The notes under the pieces were generated by a model. The model saw only the letters and a list, made by a program, of their open reading frames with translations, was not told the origin of the DNA and searched no databases. A DNA stretch of 64,000 nucleotides from Guyanagaster necrorhizus (taxonomy: Eukaryota > Basidiomycota > Agaricomycetes > Agaricales > Physalacriaceae), in NCBI RefSeq assembly GCF_019112545.1, contig NW_025064897.1, positions 731,917 through 795,916 of the forward strand, written 5' to 3'. Both the position numbers and the translations under genes were made by a program. Below are positions 32,545 through 46,520 of the stretch, in pieces (positions within the stretch are counted from its first letter, which is position 1; each line of letters opens with the position of its first letter).

Positions 32545-35323
32545 TTAAATGCTTGCTTGGCTGACAATGAATGAGTCAATATTGGGCAGATGCGTCTCCA
32601 AGTTCTGCCATCCATAATCTGCATCTGGCATCAAACTCAAGTCACCTATGTGTGATATGTCAGAAAAAAAAATACTACTATGGATACATAGACTGACTGG
32701 TTGCACCGTCTCCCGTTCCCAAGGCATTTATCCCTCCAAAGCCGGCGCCAAATATATAATCATCCAGCGCGTAGGAGTGAGGTTCATGCCTTTGCCAACT
32801 CTCCAACACCTCAGTAGCGTCCATTGGAAACGCCCATTCCGCTCCATTTGAGCTTATTAGCGTGTTGAACGGTACATCTCCATAGTCGCCTTCGTCCCCA
32901 GTCTCTTCTCTCGGGCGTTTCCTCGCCTCGCTGGTTCCTACATCCGCACACATCGCCGGGACGTCAAATTCAGCAAGTTCACGAAGAACGTCACTATTCA
33001 AAAAGTATTAACATCAAATACGATGCGTGGCATGAGACTTACTAATATCGACCAGCTCCTTGATACCGGGCCTCATATGTGCTCATCACCGCCATGCATT
33101 TGTGGATATCCTCCATCTCACGCACAATGTTTGTGGATAAACCAAGACGTTTTCCGCTCCACACATGAAGGACCAGCACAACAGCAGACTGATACGCTGC
33201 AGGCTAATTCTCGATTGTAAACAGCGGTAATCATAAGAGGATAGGACAACAGGAGACGTACCAAGATGTTTGGTATTACTGGTAAGCCTCCTTTCTTGCA
33301 AAACACTTCTACCATATGACAAGAAGATCGTGCAGCATTGGTGCAGATAGCAAGGGAAGGAAAGTTTCCGTTAGACTTCCCTTTCCCGGGCCCGCGTACT
33401 CGTGGCATAAACGAACGATGCACGAGCATCTGAATCCAATAATAGGATGAATATAATGAGGCGGCCTGGCAGAGAAATGTGCCGTTCATATTCTGAGGGT
33501 CCCATCTCACTAATAAAGGTCGTCAGACGAACGCAGATCAATGTTCAACGAACGTACGATGATCGGGAAGTTGGTCGATCCAGCTGTTCAGTGCAGAATC
33601 AAGTGTGATGACCATGTTTTGTTCCCATTCCGCCGCTGGAAGCGCTTCCGATTGTTTTGGGCGTTTAACGGAGTACTGCTCGCCTCGTGAGATTAAGCAG
33701 ATGCGACACAGAGAGATAAACATACAATTGTCATCTGGGCGGTATTCAAGATATCAAGTAATTTTAGGTGTATGACCCAGGCTGTTGGTATCGCCGGTTT
33801 GGTTCTCGGTTGAGTCCACGGATTTTTAGGATCGGCTAATTCCTCCCCAGGCCAGTATTCGTCATCAACTTCCAGAGGATAATCCACATCAAACCTACAC
33901 ACATAACTTTGTAAGCGGAAGATAGGTATATAATTACGACACGCACTGCTCGGAATGCGTCGCCCTAGGCCTCCCACACATGGTAGTAACGAAAGTGTCA
34001 AGCATTACCAATGCCCAAAAAACTCGCTTCCATAGCTCATCCTGCACCCCCCACTCTTTGACAACTCGTTTCCGGTGCGCTCCGACGTCCTGAGCCATAC
34101 GGATGCCTACGCCCGTCAAGAGCCAGATAGGTTCCGGAGTGGACGAACCACACAAGAAGAGAGTCATAAGTGGTAGAAGTTGAAGATCCCAAATCGTCGG
34201 CGGCGAGGAGTATGCGTTCGGGGGATTGATCCGGAGCTGCAAGTACCATTGCCAGCCAGCGCTGTGTCCTTCTCCTACCCGAGGATCATTCGAAGAACGG
34301 GATGCAAGAGCACACACACCTAGAACAAGACTGCCAAACGTGGAGGAAGTGAGGTGTAACCCTGAAGCGATGGAGCGCTTGAAGGAGGGACCATGTATGA
34401 TACATATACTGCGGTTAGTGGTAGACAAGTAGAGGTCGACGAGATCATCAATGAGGTCTGGAGGAGGGAACACCAAGGGAGGTGAGGGACCCGTAACCGG
34501 ATGTTGCCACGGATGAACCTTCCAGAATACTGGCCGCCGGTTGTCAAGAAACGTCGAAGTGCAAGAGGTTGCGCTTTTCAAGTCAATGACTGTTTTTACA
34601 AGCATTATCGTGCTCGATTTACCATAATGACGTGTGCGACTTTGGCTGACGGTGAGTCGATTCAATGGTTCGGTGAGATAAATGCTGTTGTCTTCCTGAT
34701 CATCTTCATCTTCGTCAAAATCAGATTTTGGCTCGGCGTCTTTGGGAGACATTGATTTAGATGAACTGCGTGAATGATTCTGTCGTGTCGCGGCAAGTTC
34801 TGCCTCAAGTTGGCGTACATATTGCGCCAAATCAACTAGGATGGTGCGCACGAGAGTAGGATCATTGGGAACGATATAATTTGTGGTTGTGGAAAGGATA
34901 GCATTGATATGGACTTGAAGATCGTCTCTCGGGGATAAAATAGTGCCATTTACTTTGGTCCTTCGTCTTCTGGTCTGCAGAGAAGACCGGTATGAGTTGA
35001 TTGTTAAATCAGCTGGATAGGTAAATACACACCTTCTTGGTCGTCGCTGCCACATGTGTGCATTCAGAACTGAATGCTATACAATTCGAGCATTTACCAC
35101 CTGGCATATTTGCACTATCGCCTAATAATTTGTTGAGATAGCGTCTTCGGAATTGGCGTCATAGGCACACTTACATCGTACTGAAAAATCAAGCTTTATT
35201 TATAGTCTAAGATGATGGCGCAGTTCACTCACTTTTTCGTTGCCGGCATATATCGCACGATCCCTGTAAACGCCTTTTCTTCGAACCAGGTGCTGGCGGT
35301 TCAGTGCTTTCGTCTCTCGCCAT
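32545..35323 (-). CDS. Zn2Cys6 transcription factor, paralogue 1
   Basis: Ten minus-strand exons: 35233..35323, 35175..35180 (6 nt), 35033..35121, 33947..34974, 33726..33894, 33558..33675, 33262..33509, 33043..33203, 32707..32993 and 32545..32645; 765 residues. The zinc cluster is SCDICRQRKIRCDSANMPGG then KCSNCIAFSSEC, i.e. C-x2-C-x6-C-x9-C-x2-C-x6-C, and the microexon supplies I-R and part of the third Cys. A dimerisation-like stretch (VRTILVDLAQYVRQLEAELA) follows, then an acidic linker and the fungal_trans (middle homology) domain with GPSFKRSIASGLHL, ALASRSSNDPRVG, GVGIRMAQDVGAHRKR and ELWKRVFWALVMLD. Nuclear DNA-binding activator or repressor; target unknown. One intron (33204..33261) is absent from paralogues 2 and 3. 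Tandem with paralogue 2. Confidence 0.9.
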
Positions 35324-35514
35324 GGTAGTTGAGTTCAGGGGCACCGGGTTACGACACTGCCACAGCCGTCTGCCGTGCTAACGCGTACGGACGGCTTCGG
35401 CGGAGCTGCGTACCTATTCCGACTCGGAGTCAATTTACGTGCCTCTCTTAAATACACGACGTTGCTGACGGAAACCAAGAAGAAATTTGATTGAGGCTCT
35501 AACGAGGCGTTCTG

Positions 35515-38211
35515 CTACCTCATTCCTAAGAACTCATCCATGTTAGTTATGTACATTCCGAAATCTTGCCAGCCATCATCATCCCCCAGAGTGATAGCTT
35601 GAGCATCTATGGATACGTGTGATTAATCTTAGTATCAAAAGCAGCAAAAAAAGAAGCCAGCTCGCCTGAAGGTACCCGGATTCCCTCTCCGACTCCCATC
35701 GCCGACATATAATCATCCAACGAAAAGGACGGCGCTTCTTCAAAGAAACCGGCATTCTCTTGCAGATGGAATTGCCAATCGCCCATCAGCTCGGTGGTGT
35801 GAAGTGGTGGCATCCAATCACTGGCATTCGCTTCAGAAGAAAAATTAAAGTATTCTTCTTCCTTGTCATCACGAGCACGCTTGTTATTCTGTTCAGGTTG
35901 ACTGCCTGGACCATTTGGACCGCCATTCTCAAACAACTCGCATATGATGTCACTATAACCGTGAATCAGAGTCCAACACAGACGAATAAAATGGGAAGAC
36001 TTGCCGATATCGTCCTGCAACGAGATATCGAGACTCATATCCACCTAGCACAGAGAGGCATTTCTTGATATCTTCCCCTTCTCTTGCGGGATTCACTGAG
36101 AGTCCCAAGCGATTCCCACCCCAGAGGTTCAGTAGCAGAACCAGAGCTGACTGGAAAGCAGATATCAAGATATTAGGCAAGACCATTCCTCCTCTTTTTG
36201 AGTGTATGTCTAGGATATGGCTACATGATCTTGCCGCATTGGCACATATTGCAAGGGCGGGAAAGTTTCTCTTCAACTTTCCAGAGCTCTTCTTCGCACT
36301 AGGGCGCGGAAGAAATGGTCGATGAACCTGCAGCTGCACCCAGTAATACGTGGAGTACAGAAGTACAGATCGATCCAACTGTTTTTGGTCTGGATTGTGG
36401 GGATCCCAACGTACTGTGATTGCTTCAGTGACATTGAGAGTCAGATAGAGGAGAATATGCACAATAATCAGGTATAGAGTCTATCCATTTATTCAGAGCA
36501 GAATCTAGTTCGACGGCGATGTTCTCATGCCATTCGGATGTCGATATTGTATCCCAATATTCAGAGCGTTTAATTGAATACTACACTTCATATAAGCGGT
36601 AGTAACTTGAGAAATGAAAACAGACGAACGATTGTTACTTGGGCAAAACTGAGGATATCCAGCAGTTTAATGATTAATATCCATGGCACGACATCAGCGG
36701 GTTTGTCCGATGGTTGAGTCCATGGATTTTCAGGGTCAGCAAGTGGCTCTCCTGGCCAACGTTCATCATCCACTTCCAGAGGATAGTCTAAATCAAAGCT
36801 AAGACATGATGAGGCAACAGGTCATCACGGAAAATATCGATATGAAACACTGACTTCTCTGAAGTTGTTGCTCGTGGCCTTCCGTCGAAGGAGGAGATGA
36901 ACACATCTACGCACACCAACACCCAAAATACTCTCTTCCATAGTTCATCCTCTACTGTCCATTCTTTGAGAGTCGCATGGCGTTTCCTGTGGGCTCCAAC
37001 ATGTTGGGCCATTCGAATCCCCAAACCAATGAGTACAAAACAAGCCTGAGGTGACGTTGTTCCGTACAAAAACAAAACTATCAGCGGCAAAAGCTGAATT
37101 TCCCAGAGCGTCGTCAGATTTGAGAATTTCGATATATGGATAGGTCGTAGCTGAAGATACCACTCCCATCCAGCTTGATCCAGAGGTCCGACACGAGGAT
37201 CGTCCGAGTGGCGAGATGCATATGCACATATTCCCAGCACAAGGTTTCCGAAATTACGCGATATGAAATGCGTTCCAGCGGCTATCTGACGGCGGAATGT
37301 AGGACCATGAAGGAGGCAGAGATGCAGGTTTGTTGTGCTGAGGAAAAGGGAGACGAAATGATCGAGGAGGTCGGGAGGAGGAAACCTAAGAGGGGGAAGG
37401 TCCTCAGGCATCGGAAGCTGCCATGGATGGATTGTCCAGAACTGGGGTCGGCGAAAGGTTGAAGTTGTAAGTGCAGACTTATCATATGCAAGCTTCATCT
37501 CGATGGTACTCTTGATGAGCATCATACCGCTAGATTTACCAAAATTTCCACTCCAGTTTCGGCCACTGATGGTAAAGCGACGTAGAGCATCAGTCAACTC
37601 ATGACTCTCAGGTTCTTCGTCAGAGGAGGCAGGGTCAGTGCTGCCGCCGGAAAAAGGGGACACAGAAGACGGCAATGCATTATTCTTGGCCGCAGAAAGC
37701 TCGGCCTCAAGTTGCCGTACATAGCGCGCAAGGGTCACTAGGATTGGGGTGTGGGTATCGGGAACGTTGTAGGGCGCACTTGATGAGAGAATAGCATTGA
37801 TATGGGCTTGTAGGTCCGTCTGTAGAGTCGGAATAGATGGAGGATGATAATGCATACGTATCCGATCCTATACAACAGTTATTCGGAAGAGAACAATGAG
37901 ATAGTCCAAGTCTGCGCCAACCTTCTTGGCCATGGCAGCAATGTGTGTACATTCCGAACCAAATGCTACGCAGTTCGAGCATTTGTTCCCCGGCATATTT
38001 GCACTGTCGCCTAGCATCTAGAGCATTAACTTCTTTAGGCTTAAATGACGCCCATTATTCACTCACATCGAACTGCTCCTGATTAGCGCGCTGATATGTT
38101 CAGACAAGCAAGCATATACTCACTCTTTTTATGCCTGCATATGTCGCAGGCGCCTTGCAGACGGCGTTGCTTGGAGGGCATTGGGCGGGTCGATCCTCCA
38201 GGTTCAGACAT
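35515..38211 (-). CDS. Zn2Cys6 transcription factor, paralogue 2
   Basis: Nine minus-strand exons: 38124..38211, 38067..38072 (6 nt), 37922..38010, 36855..37867, 36630..36798, 36463..36580, 36005..36413, 35666..35952 and 35515..35606; 756 residues. Zinc cluster ACDICRHKKIRCDSANMPGN then KCSNCVAFGSEC; fungal_trans domain with GPTFRRQIAAGTHF, YASRHSDDPRVG, GLGIRMAQHVGAHRKR and ELWKRVFWVLVCVD. The end is DFGMYITNMDEFLGMR, close to paralogue 3. The intron 35953..36004 begins GCAAGT and the last one (35607..35665) begins GCGAGC; both are in the positions where the paralogues have GT donors, so this gene appears to use two GC-AG introns. If the last is not spliced, the protein ends 20 residues later at a different stop. 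Divergent from paralogue 3 with 406 bp between starts. Confidence 0.88.
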
Positions 38212-38617
38212 GGTGTGGGGGAAGGACTGTAGCTGATAGCACTGCCATATACTGAAAATCTGATTATGCCAAGATCACACCAGGGCAACGTCTGCCCTGT
38301 TTCATCCTCTGTATAAATTTCGCGCTCTGAGGAAGCGTACGTTCCTTGGTAATAGTACAAGGACACGGCGACAGTTAGATGAAGGTTGGAAGTCAAGATT
38401 CAAAAACGGCCCAGGCGGCCCGGCCCTTCCCCTCGAATTTTTAATACTTTCCTCACGGCAGAAGCAATTCACTTGAAGGCTTTACGCGGCCTTGGTGTCA
38501 CTCTAATGTGCTTCAAACGAATTCAAGGAACCCAAATCCAAAGTTGATCACTGTTTTTGTTATCGTAGCTTATGTATCGCGGCAGTGTCCGTCCCTGGTA
38601 CCTTCACCTGAACTGCC
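38212..38617. promoter_or_regulatory. divergent promoter of transcription factors 2 and 3
   Basis: 406 bp between two head-to-head paralogous regulators; co-regulation from one region is likely. No operator could be singled out by eye. Confidence 0.45.
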
Positions 38618-41297
38618 ATGTTCAAAAAGGAATCATCTCAACGGCCCACTGTGCCACGTTCTAAAAAACGACGCTTACAAGGTGCCTGCGACACTTGTAG
38701 GCAAAGGAAAAGTGCGTATTCTTTCTTACCGGGTGCCAACGCTGATGGTATATCAGTTCGGTGTAAGTTCTGACCAATGCGCTAGGAGACACCGTTCTTT
38801 TATGATATCAGGCGACAGCGCAAATATGCCGGGAAATAAATGCTCTAACTGTATAGCTTTCGGTTCGGAATGTACGCATATCGCTGCGACGGCTAAAGTT
38901 CGTATGTTCGTCAACCCATGGTCCCTGTTATTCAATGATTAAAACTACATAGGGTCGAATGGGCCCTGTCGCATATGACCAACACGAAACTGTTAAGAAT
39001 GACCTTCAAGTCCACATCAATGCGATCCTCTCGGACACTACACCTTATCTTGTTCCCAATGACCACACTCTCGTTCGTGCGATCCTAGTCGACCTCGCGT
39101 GCTACGTACGGCAGCTTGAATCCGATCTCGCTGTAGCCAAGAGCCTTACTTCATTACCTTCAGCCACTCCACAAACAACCCAGACAGCTGAAAGTCCTTC
39201 TGACGATGACGAAGTCGATGACTCTAGTTTTGTTGACGCGCTTAGCCGCTTTACCATCAGTACAAGCGATGTTCGACATTTCGGTAGATCAAGTGGTATG
39301 ATGCTCATAAAGAGCGCCATAGAGATGAAGAATGCTTACAGTAACTCCCCACCGGTCACTTCATATCTTGATCTTCGCCGACCCCGCTTCTGGACGGTTT
39401 ACCCATGGCAACGTCCAACTTCAGAAAACTTGCCTCCTCTCAGATTTCCCCCTCCAGACCTTTTAGATCATCTCGTCTCCCTTTTCCTCACCACGACGAA
39501 CGCACATTTCTTCATTCTACATGGTCCTACGTTCCGTCGCGAGATTGCAGCAGGAACGCATCTTTCATCCCGTAATTTTGGTAGCCTCGTTCTTGGGGTA
39601 TGCGCAGTTGCCTCACGACACTCGGATGATCCTCGTGTCGGACCACTGGCTCAAGCTGGATGGGAGTGGTATATTCAATTGCGGTCTATACACCTGTCGA
39701 GGTTCTCTACTCCCGCAACATTATGGGAGCTGCAATTGTATCCTTTGATGGTCTTGTTCCTGTACGGAACAACGACGCCTGAAGCAAGCTTTGTTCTCAT
39801 CGGAGCAGGCGTACGGTTAGCTCAGGACGTCGGGGCGCATAGGAAGCGTGTTAAGCCTTTGGAAGAGTGGACGATTGAAGATGAGCTATGGAAAAGAATC
39901 TTCTGGGCTCTGGTTATCACAGATGTCTTCGTTAGTTCATTTGTTGGGAAACCAAGGGCAACGACTTCGGAGCAGTGAGTACATCCTTAGTCCTCTTCAC
40001 ACTTCCATTGATGAAGCCTCTCTGCAGCTTCGACCTGGAACTTCCCTTGGAAGTGGATGAAGACTACTGGCCAGGGGAAGTCCTAGCCGACCGGGAACAT
40101 CCATGGACCCAGCCTTCTCACAAACCTGCAGACGTGAAAGCATGGATTCTCCATATCAAACTCCTGGATATCCTTAGCTTTGCACAGATAACCATCGTGA
40201 GCTATTCCGTTCCTGTAATATCATTTTCACTCAACGACAAGTACAGTACACTGTGAAGCGTTCCGTATACTGGGACGCGATATCTACTCCCGAATGGCAC
40301 CAGAATATTGCTGTCGAACTCGACTCAGCCCTCAACAAATGGATAGATTCTATTCCTGATTATTGTAAGCACCTCATTCAGATAAGATATTCACGCTAAC
40401 TTTATTACAGTGCGTTGGGATCCACTCAAGTCCAATCAATATCACTTTGACCAATCTGCGCTCCTCTACTCTACGTATTACTGGGTTCAGATGCAGGTTC
40501 ATCGGAGGTTCTTGCCGAGTCCCAATGTCAACAAAAGCCCGGAAAAGCTAAACAGCGGATTCCCTTCTCTTTCTATCTGTGCCAACGCTGCAAGGTCATG
40601 CAGCCACATCGTTGATATCCATGCAAAGACTAGAACGCTTGCGGTTCCAAATCTACTGGTGGCGGTATTTCATTCGGCTCTGGTGCTCCTTCTGAATCTC
40701 TGGGGAGGGAAACGCTTAGGTCTATCGACGAATCCAAGCAGAGCAATGGAAGACGTGTTCAAATGTATGAACGTCCTGCGTAAATATGAGGATAGGTATC
40801 TCGTCGCGGGGCGGTATTAGTACGTGCTTCGCTGAAAACGTCGACTCTTCTTTGCTGACGCCAAAAAAAAAGTGATATCACTCTACAACTTTACGAGAGT
40901 AATGTTCCTACCGATCCAGTCGACGAGCCGACTAAGAAACGTGGACGCGACGCAGGTGATGAACAAAGCTTCCCCTTGGACCTGGGGACCATCCCCGTAG
41001 GAACCACAGAGGAGTGGACTTTACCATTGCATACTAGTGAACTAATGATGGGGGATCAAGCTTTCGGATATCCGACCTTGAACACTTCGTCGTTGGATGA
41101 ATTTATGATGGCTGCAGGAGTCGATAGCCTAGGGTTATCCGGTAAGTTGTTTGGTTTATTGATCCGGTCTTCCATGCTCATTGGGACTAGGTATATATGT
41201 GCCTTCGTCGTCGGAAAGAAGTGATTCAGAGGAATATAACGATTTCGGAACATACATGGCTAATATGGAGGAGTTCTTAGGGATGAGGACATCTTGA
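38618..41297 (+). CDS. Zn2Cys6 transcription factor, paralogue 3
   Basis: Nine plus-strand exons: 38618..38711, 38757..38762 (6 nt), 38812..38897, 38953..39974, 40028..40196, 40247..40364, 40411..40819, 40873..41141 and 41191..41297; 759 residues. Zinc cluster ACDTCRQRKIRCDSANMPGN then KCSNCIAFGSEC with perfect spacing once the 6-nt exon TTCGGT is included. A leucine-rich linker (LVDLACYVRQLESDLA) and the fungal_trans domain follow (GPTFRREIAAGTHL, AVASRHSDDPRVG, GVRLAQDVGAHRKR, ELWKRIFWALVITD). C-terminus KKRGRDAGDE resembles a nuclear signal; the very end is FGTYMANMEEFLGMRTS. Exon lengths 118 and 409 are identical to those of paralogue 2. Possible roles include carbon or detoxification control; nothing in the neighbourhood decides it. 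Confidence 0.91.
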
Positions 41298-41932
41298 GAG
41301 TATTCTCACTGTTGTACATAAGGCTTTTTTTCGGGACTGAAGAGAGACTTTGGGAATTTCGGCGAGAATCCCTGTCAGTTTTAACCACTCAGAATTCTGA
41401 ATCCAAAACAGAGGCATTTCACCTAACACCAACAATGAAGGTTACTTGGGCTTCAGGCAGCACACTCAAAAGATAAACGACGACTTTCACATATAGAATT
41501 ACTATGAACTACGAACTAGCAACAGAAAAAAGACAAACGATACAAAGTACAAAAAACACCCTTTAATTCTCTACTCTAAGTATCTCTAATTATGTGTGTA
41601 AAAAACCGTCTGCGATGGGGTATATCAGTCGAAAAGCACTTGTACTTGTGGGGTATCTGGGGGGCGTGAATGTCTACCGATATACCGTTACGGTCCGTCG
41701 CCGTAGCATTAAGGAGAGGGTGTAAGTAACCTAAGTCGGACGGATTTTTGGGGGGGAATGATTCGTGATAGATATACAAGTAGAGATAGCGCATGAGTTC
41801 TGCATGGGGTGCATTCGTTCGTCGGCATGGAAGGCATGAAAGCATAATAAAAAAGGGGTACGAGGGCATTATGTGATTTTTAGGTGTGGATGGTGATCGT
41901 CGTCGTCGTTAAAGGTGGCGCCTCGAAGAGAT
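41298..41932. other. intergenic, 3' ends of factor 3 and DED1
   Basis: 635 bp between convergent genes, no gene seen; part will be the DED1 3' UTR. Confidence 0.5.
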
Positions 41933-43946
<2,014 letters not shown>

Positions 43947-44583
43947 ATTATGAGAGTGCGAAAGAAAAGGGATATGAACCACAAAGTGGGAGTGAAGAGA
44001 AGAAAAGCGCTGACAAACAAATGTAAAATTTGATGCTCCGATCACGTGAACGTGGCTGTGTTTGCCAAGGCGTTGATTCCATCTAGTTCATCATCGGAGC
44101 ATTTGAAGCAGTACGTGGGCCGTGCGCGACGGGCGAGGAACAGGCATGTAAAGGTGATGGTAATGATAATGAATTCTTGACATCATCCTAGTTCTCTATG
44201 TCACCCTGGCATTGGCAAGACTGGAACCCATCAAGTGATATACCAATTATACTATCGCTGCGACCAAGGGAAGGTTTCTGTATAAAGCAATTTTGAGTGA
44301 AGGCACGTCATTAGGATACTTCATTTTGGTCCGAGGAAACACCATGCATATGCATCATTGATTGTAATCGACAGAAAGCCGAGCTACCTGACAATGCCCA
44401 GGGGGGCGCTGTAGAAAAATTGTTTTGAAGTGATAAATATATCAAGGCTGACCATTCTGCCGGGATACCGTATTTAGTTGTCCCGCCATCCGGCGGCAAC
44501 CTGTAGCCCGTTTTGGCCATATACGTCACCGTACGTGGCAGCAACCCGTTTTGGACACGACATTAACCGTCTTTCAGTCTTCC
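43947..44583. other. divergent promoter region DED1/SEC72
   Basis: 637 bp between two plus/minus starts pointing away from each other. No coding content recognised. Confidence 0.45.
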
Positions 44584-45475
44584 ATGTCCCACTCACACAC
44601 ACACGCTCCGGGCGAGACCCATTCGCACTCGCACGCGCCTCAGCAACAGCAGCAGCGACCTGTCCCTCCTCCACCTGATCCCGTCTTGCAAGCTCTCATC
44701 GACGCGCAATTCTCGCCCGTCGACCTCACTGTTACTGACGCCAACCTTCTCCTCTGCGCACCTCATTCTCTCGCTGTCTGTGCTGACTGCGATGTCGACT
44801 TCTCCAAAACTAATATCCTCTCAAGACTGCTCACACAGAACCCGAACATCAAAGCCCCACCTCCAGGGCAGATCGTGAACAAGCAATTGTCGGGCGCAGT
44901 GAACGCCGTGAAGGAGGAGGGCAATCAGTTGTATAAGCTGCAACTGTATCCACAAGCTGTGCAGCGGTACACGATGGCAGCAGGAGTAGCATGCCAACGT
45001 GCGTCGTGGGAGAACAATAATGTACTGAGGGAGGAGCTCTCGACGGTGCTGTCGAACCGGTCTGCGGCGTTTGCTGGCGCACATGATTGGATATCGGCAC
45101 TGGCTGATGCGGAGGCTGTCATCCAGATACGAAAAAACTGGGCCAAGGGTCATCTGAGAAAGGCGAAGGCGCTGAGAGGACTTCTTAGACTGGAAGAAGC
45201 CCAGGACGCCGTTGCCTTTGGTTTGACGTACGAGCCGGACAACAAGGTGCGTTATTTCGCTTTCTTCTCGATGTCTCTCATCGACGTATCTTTAGGAATT
45301 GCTGGAGTATCGTGCAGATCTCGAGAAGCTCAAAAAGACGATCGAGGCGGTCAAGGCGGCCAGGTCGACACAAGCGTCGAATGATTCCGCGGATGCAGCT
45401 GCGACTACTGCAGCCAGTGGGACTGCTAACCCCGCTGCTTTAATACCTACGAATGAGGAATCATCCGAACAATGA
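44584..45475 (+). CDS. SEC72: ER translocation protein Sec72
   Basis: Two exons, 44584..45246 and 45296..45475, intron 49 bp, 280 residues. The N-terminus is His-rich (SHSHTHAPGETHSHSHAP). Then come DANLLLCAPHSLAVCADCDV, a Sec72-specific N-terminal domain, and a TPR region: AVKEEGNQLYKLQLYPQAVQ, LSNRSAAFAGAHDWISALAD and WAKGHLRKAKALRGLLRLEE. Sec72 is the cytosolic part of the Sec62/Sec63 complex and docks chaperones or signal sequences for post-translational import into the ER. The His-rich leader may bind metal but is common filler in fungi. The C-terminal tail is Ala/Thr/Asn-rich after a coiled stretch (EYRADLEKLKKTIEAVKAA). Confidence 0.92.
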
Positions 45476-46520
45476 TGATATGTTGAATTGATACCTTTTC
45501 AGACACTTGCGTACCCTTGAAGCCAGTCGGTTTCTCGCATTTTTTAACTATAGGGTTGTGCTGGAATCGACTCAGTTGCTTGGTTTTTGGCTTCGCATGT
45601 CGCTTTCGTTTGTGTATTATTTATAAGTATCAAGGTGCCCTCCCGTCAAGCCTTCTGCTGCTATCTGTGACAATCGTGCTATAGAAAAACAAAGGGTCTG
45701 TCATAGACCCTTGACTAGCTTGCTGGTTCAGTCAGAGGCACTCAATGTCAACTCCAGATTACGTTGGATTCTTATCTGGTCGTCCATGGCATACAGTAGT
45801 TGAGCCTGCGGTTAAATGACTGTGCGAGTCACCATCTGTTCGTAGGTCTCAATACTTTGACGTGCTCCTTGAACCATGACAGTCTTGCTTCAACCAACAG
45901 GCTTGACGTTAAGTGTGTCCTCCTTGTTTCAACGTTCCGCGGTGGCGCCTTCGTGAAATACCAAGCAGGAAGAACTCCTTGATTGTTACAGCCATCTTAC
46001 AGTGCTTGAACCGCATCACCCGATCTCTCCGGCATTCAACGGCTGCCAGTCTGAACATTTAGGTAAGGCGTTTGTCGTGGAAAAGAATCCAACGGTAACT
46101 TTAAGACAAAGGTTGCCCAGATCCATGCGACTGGACGCGAACCTGAACGAACATCATGATCATTAATGAACCTGCAGATATGAACGTCACTATTTAGCTT
46201 GATACGAAACCAAATAACAGAGAATAGTTCAAGTAACTAACGTTACTGGATCTCTGCGTGCCAGGCAACACGAATACTCAGCTGCCAGCAGTAATTGCGA
46301 CAGATATTCAAGCCTCGTGCATATTCCCAGATATGTTAACGACGGATGATAACGTACCGTCCAATGTGTGGAGCGGCCTCTAAGATTATCATATGTCGTG
46401 TGCAGAAAATAGCCAAGGCGGTTCAACAAAGCAGGAAGAGGAAGCAGATGAGGTAGAAGAGGTATGCATAACTAGAGACTGAGAAGAGAGAGAGAGAAAC
46501 AGAAACGGGAAGAGGAAAGA
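45476..46520. other. intergenic, nothing recognised
   Basis: 1 kb without gene evidence. A 6-bp stem (GGGTCT...AGACCC, about 45694-45710) lies in the likely SEC72 3' region. Confidence 0.45.
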
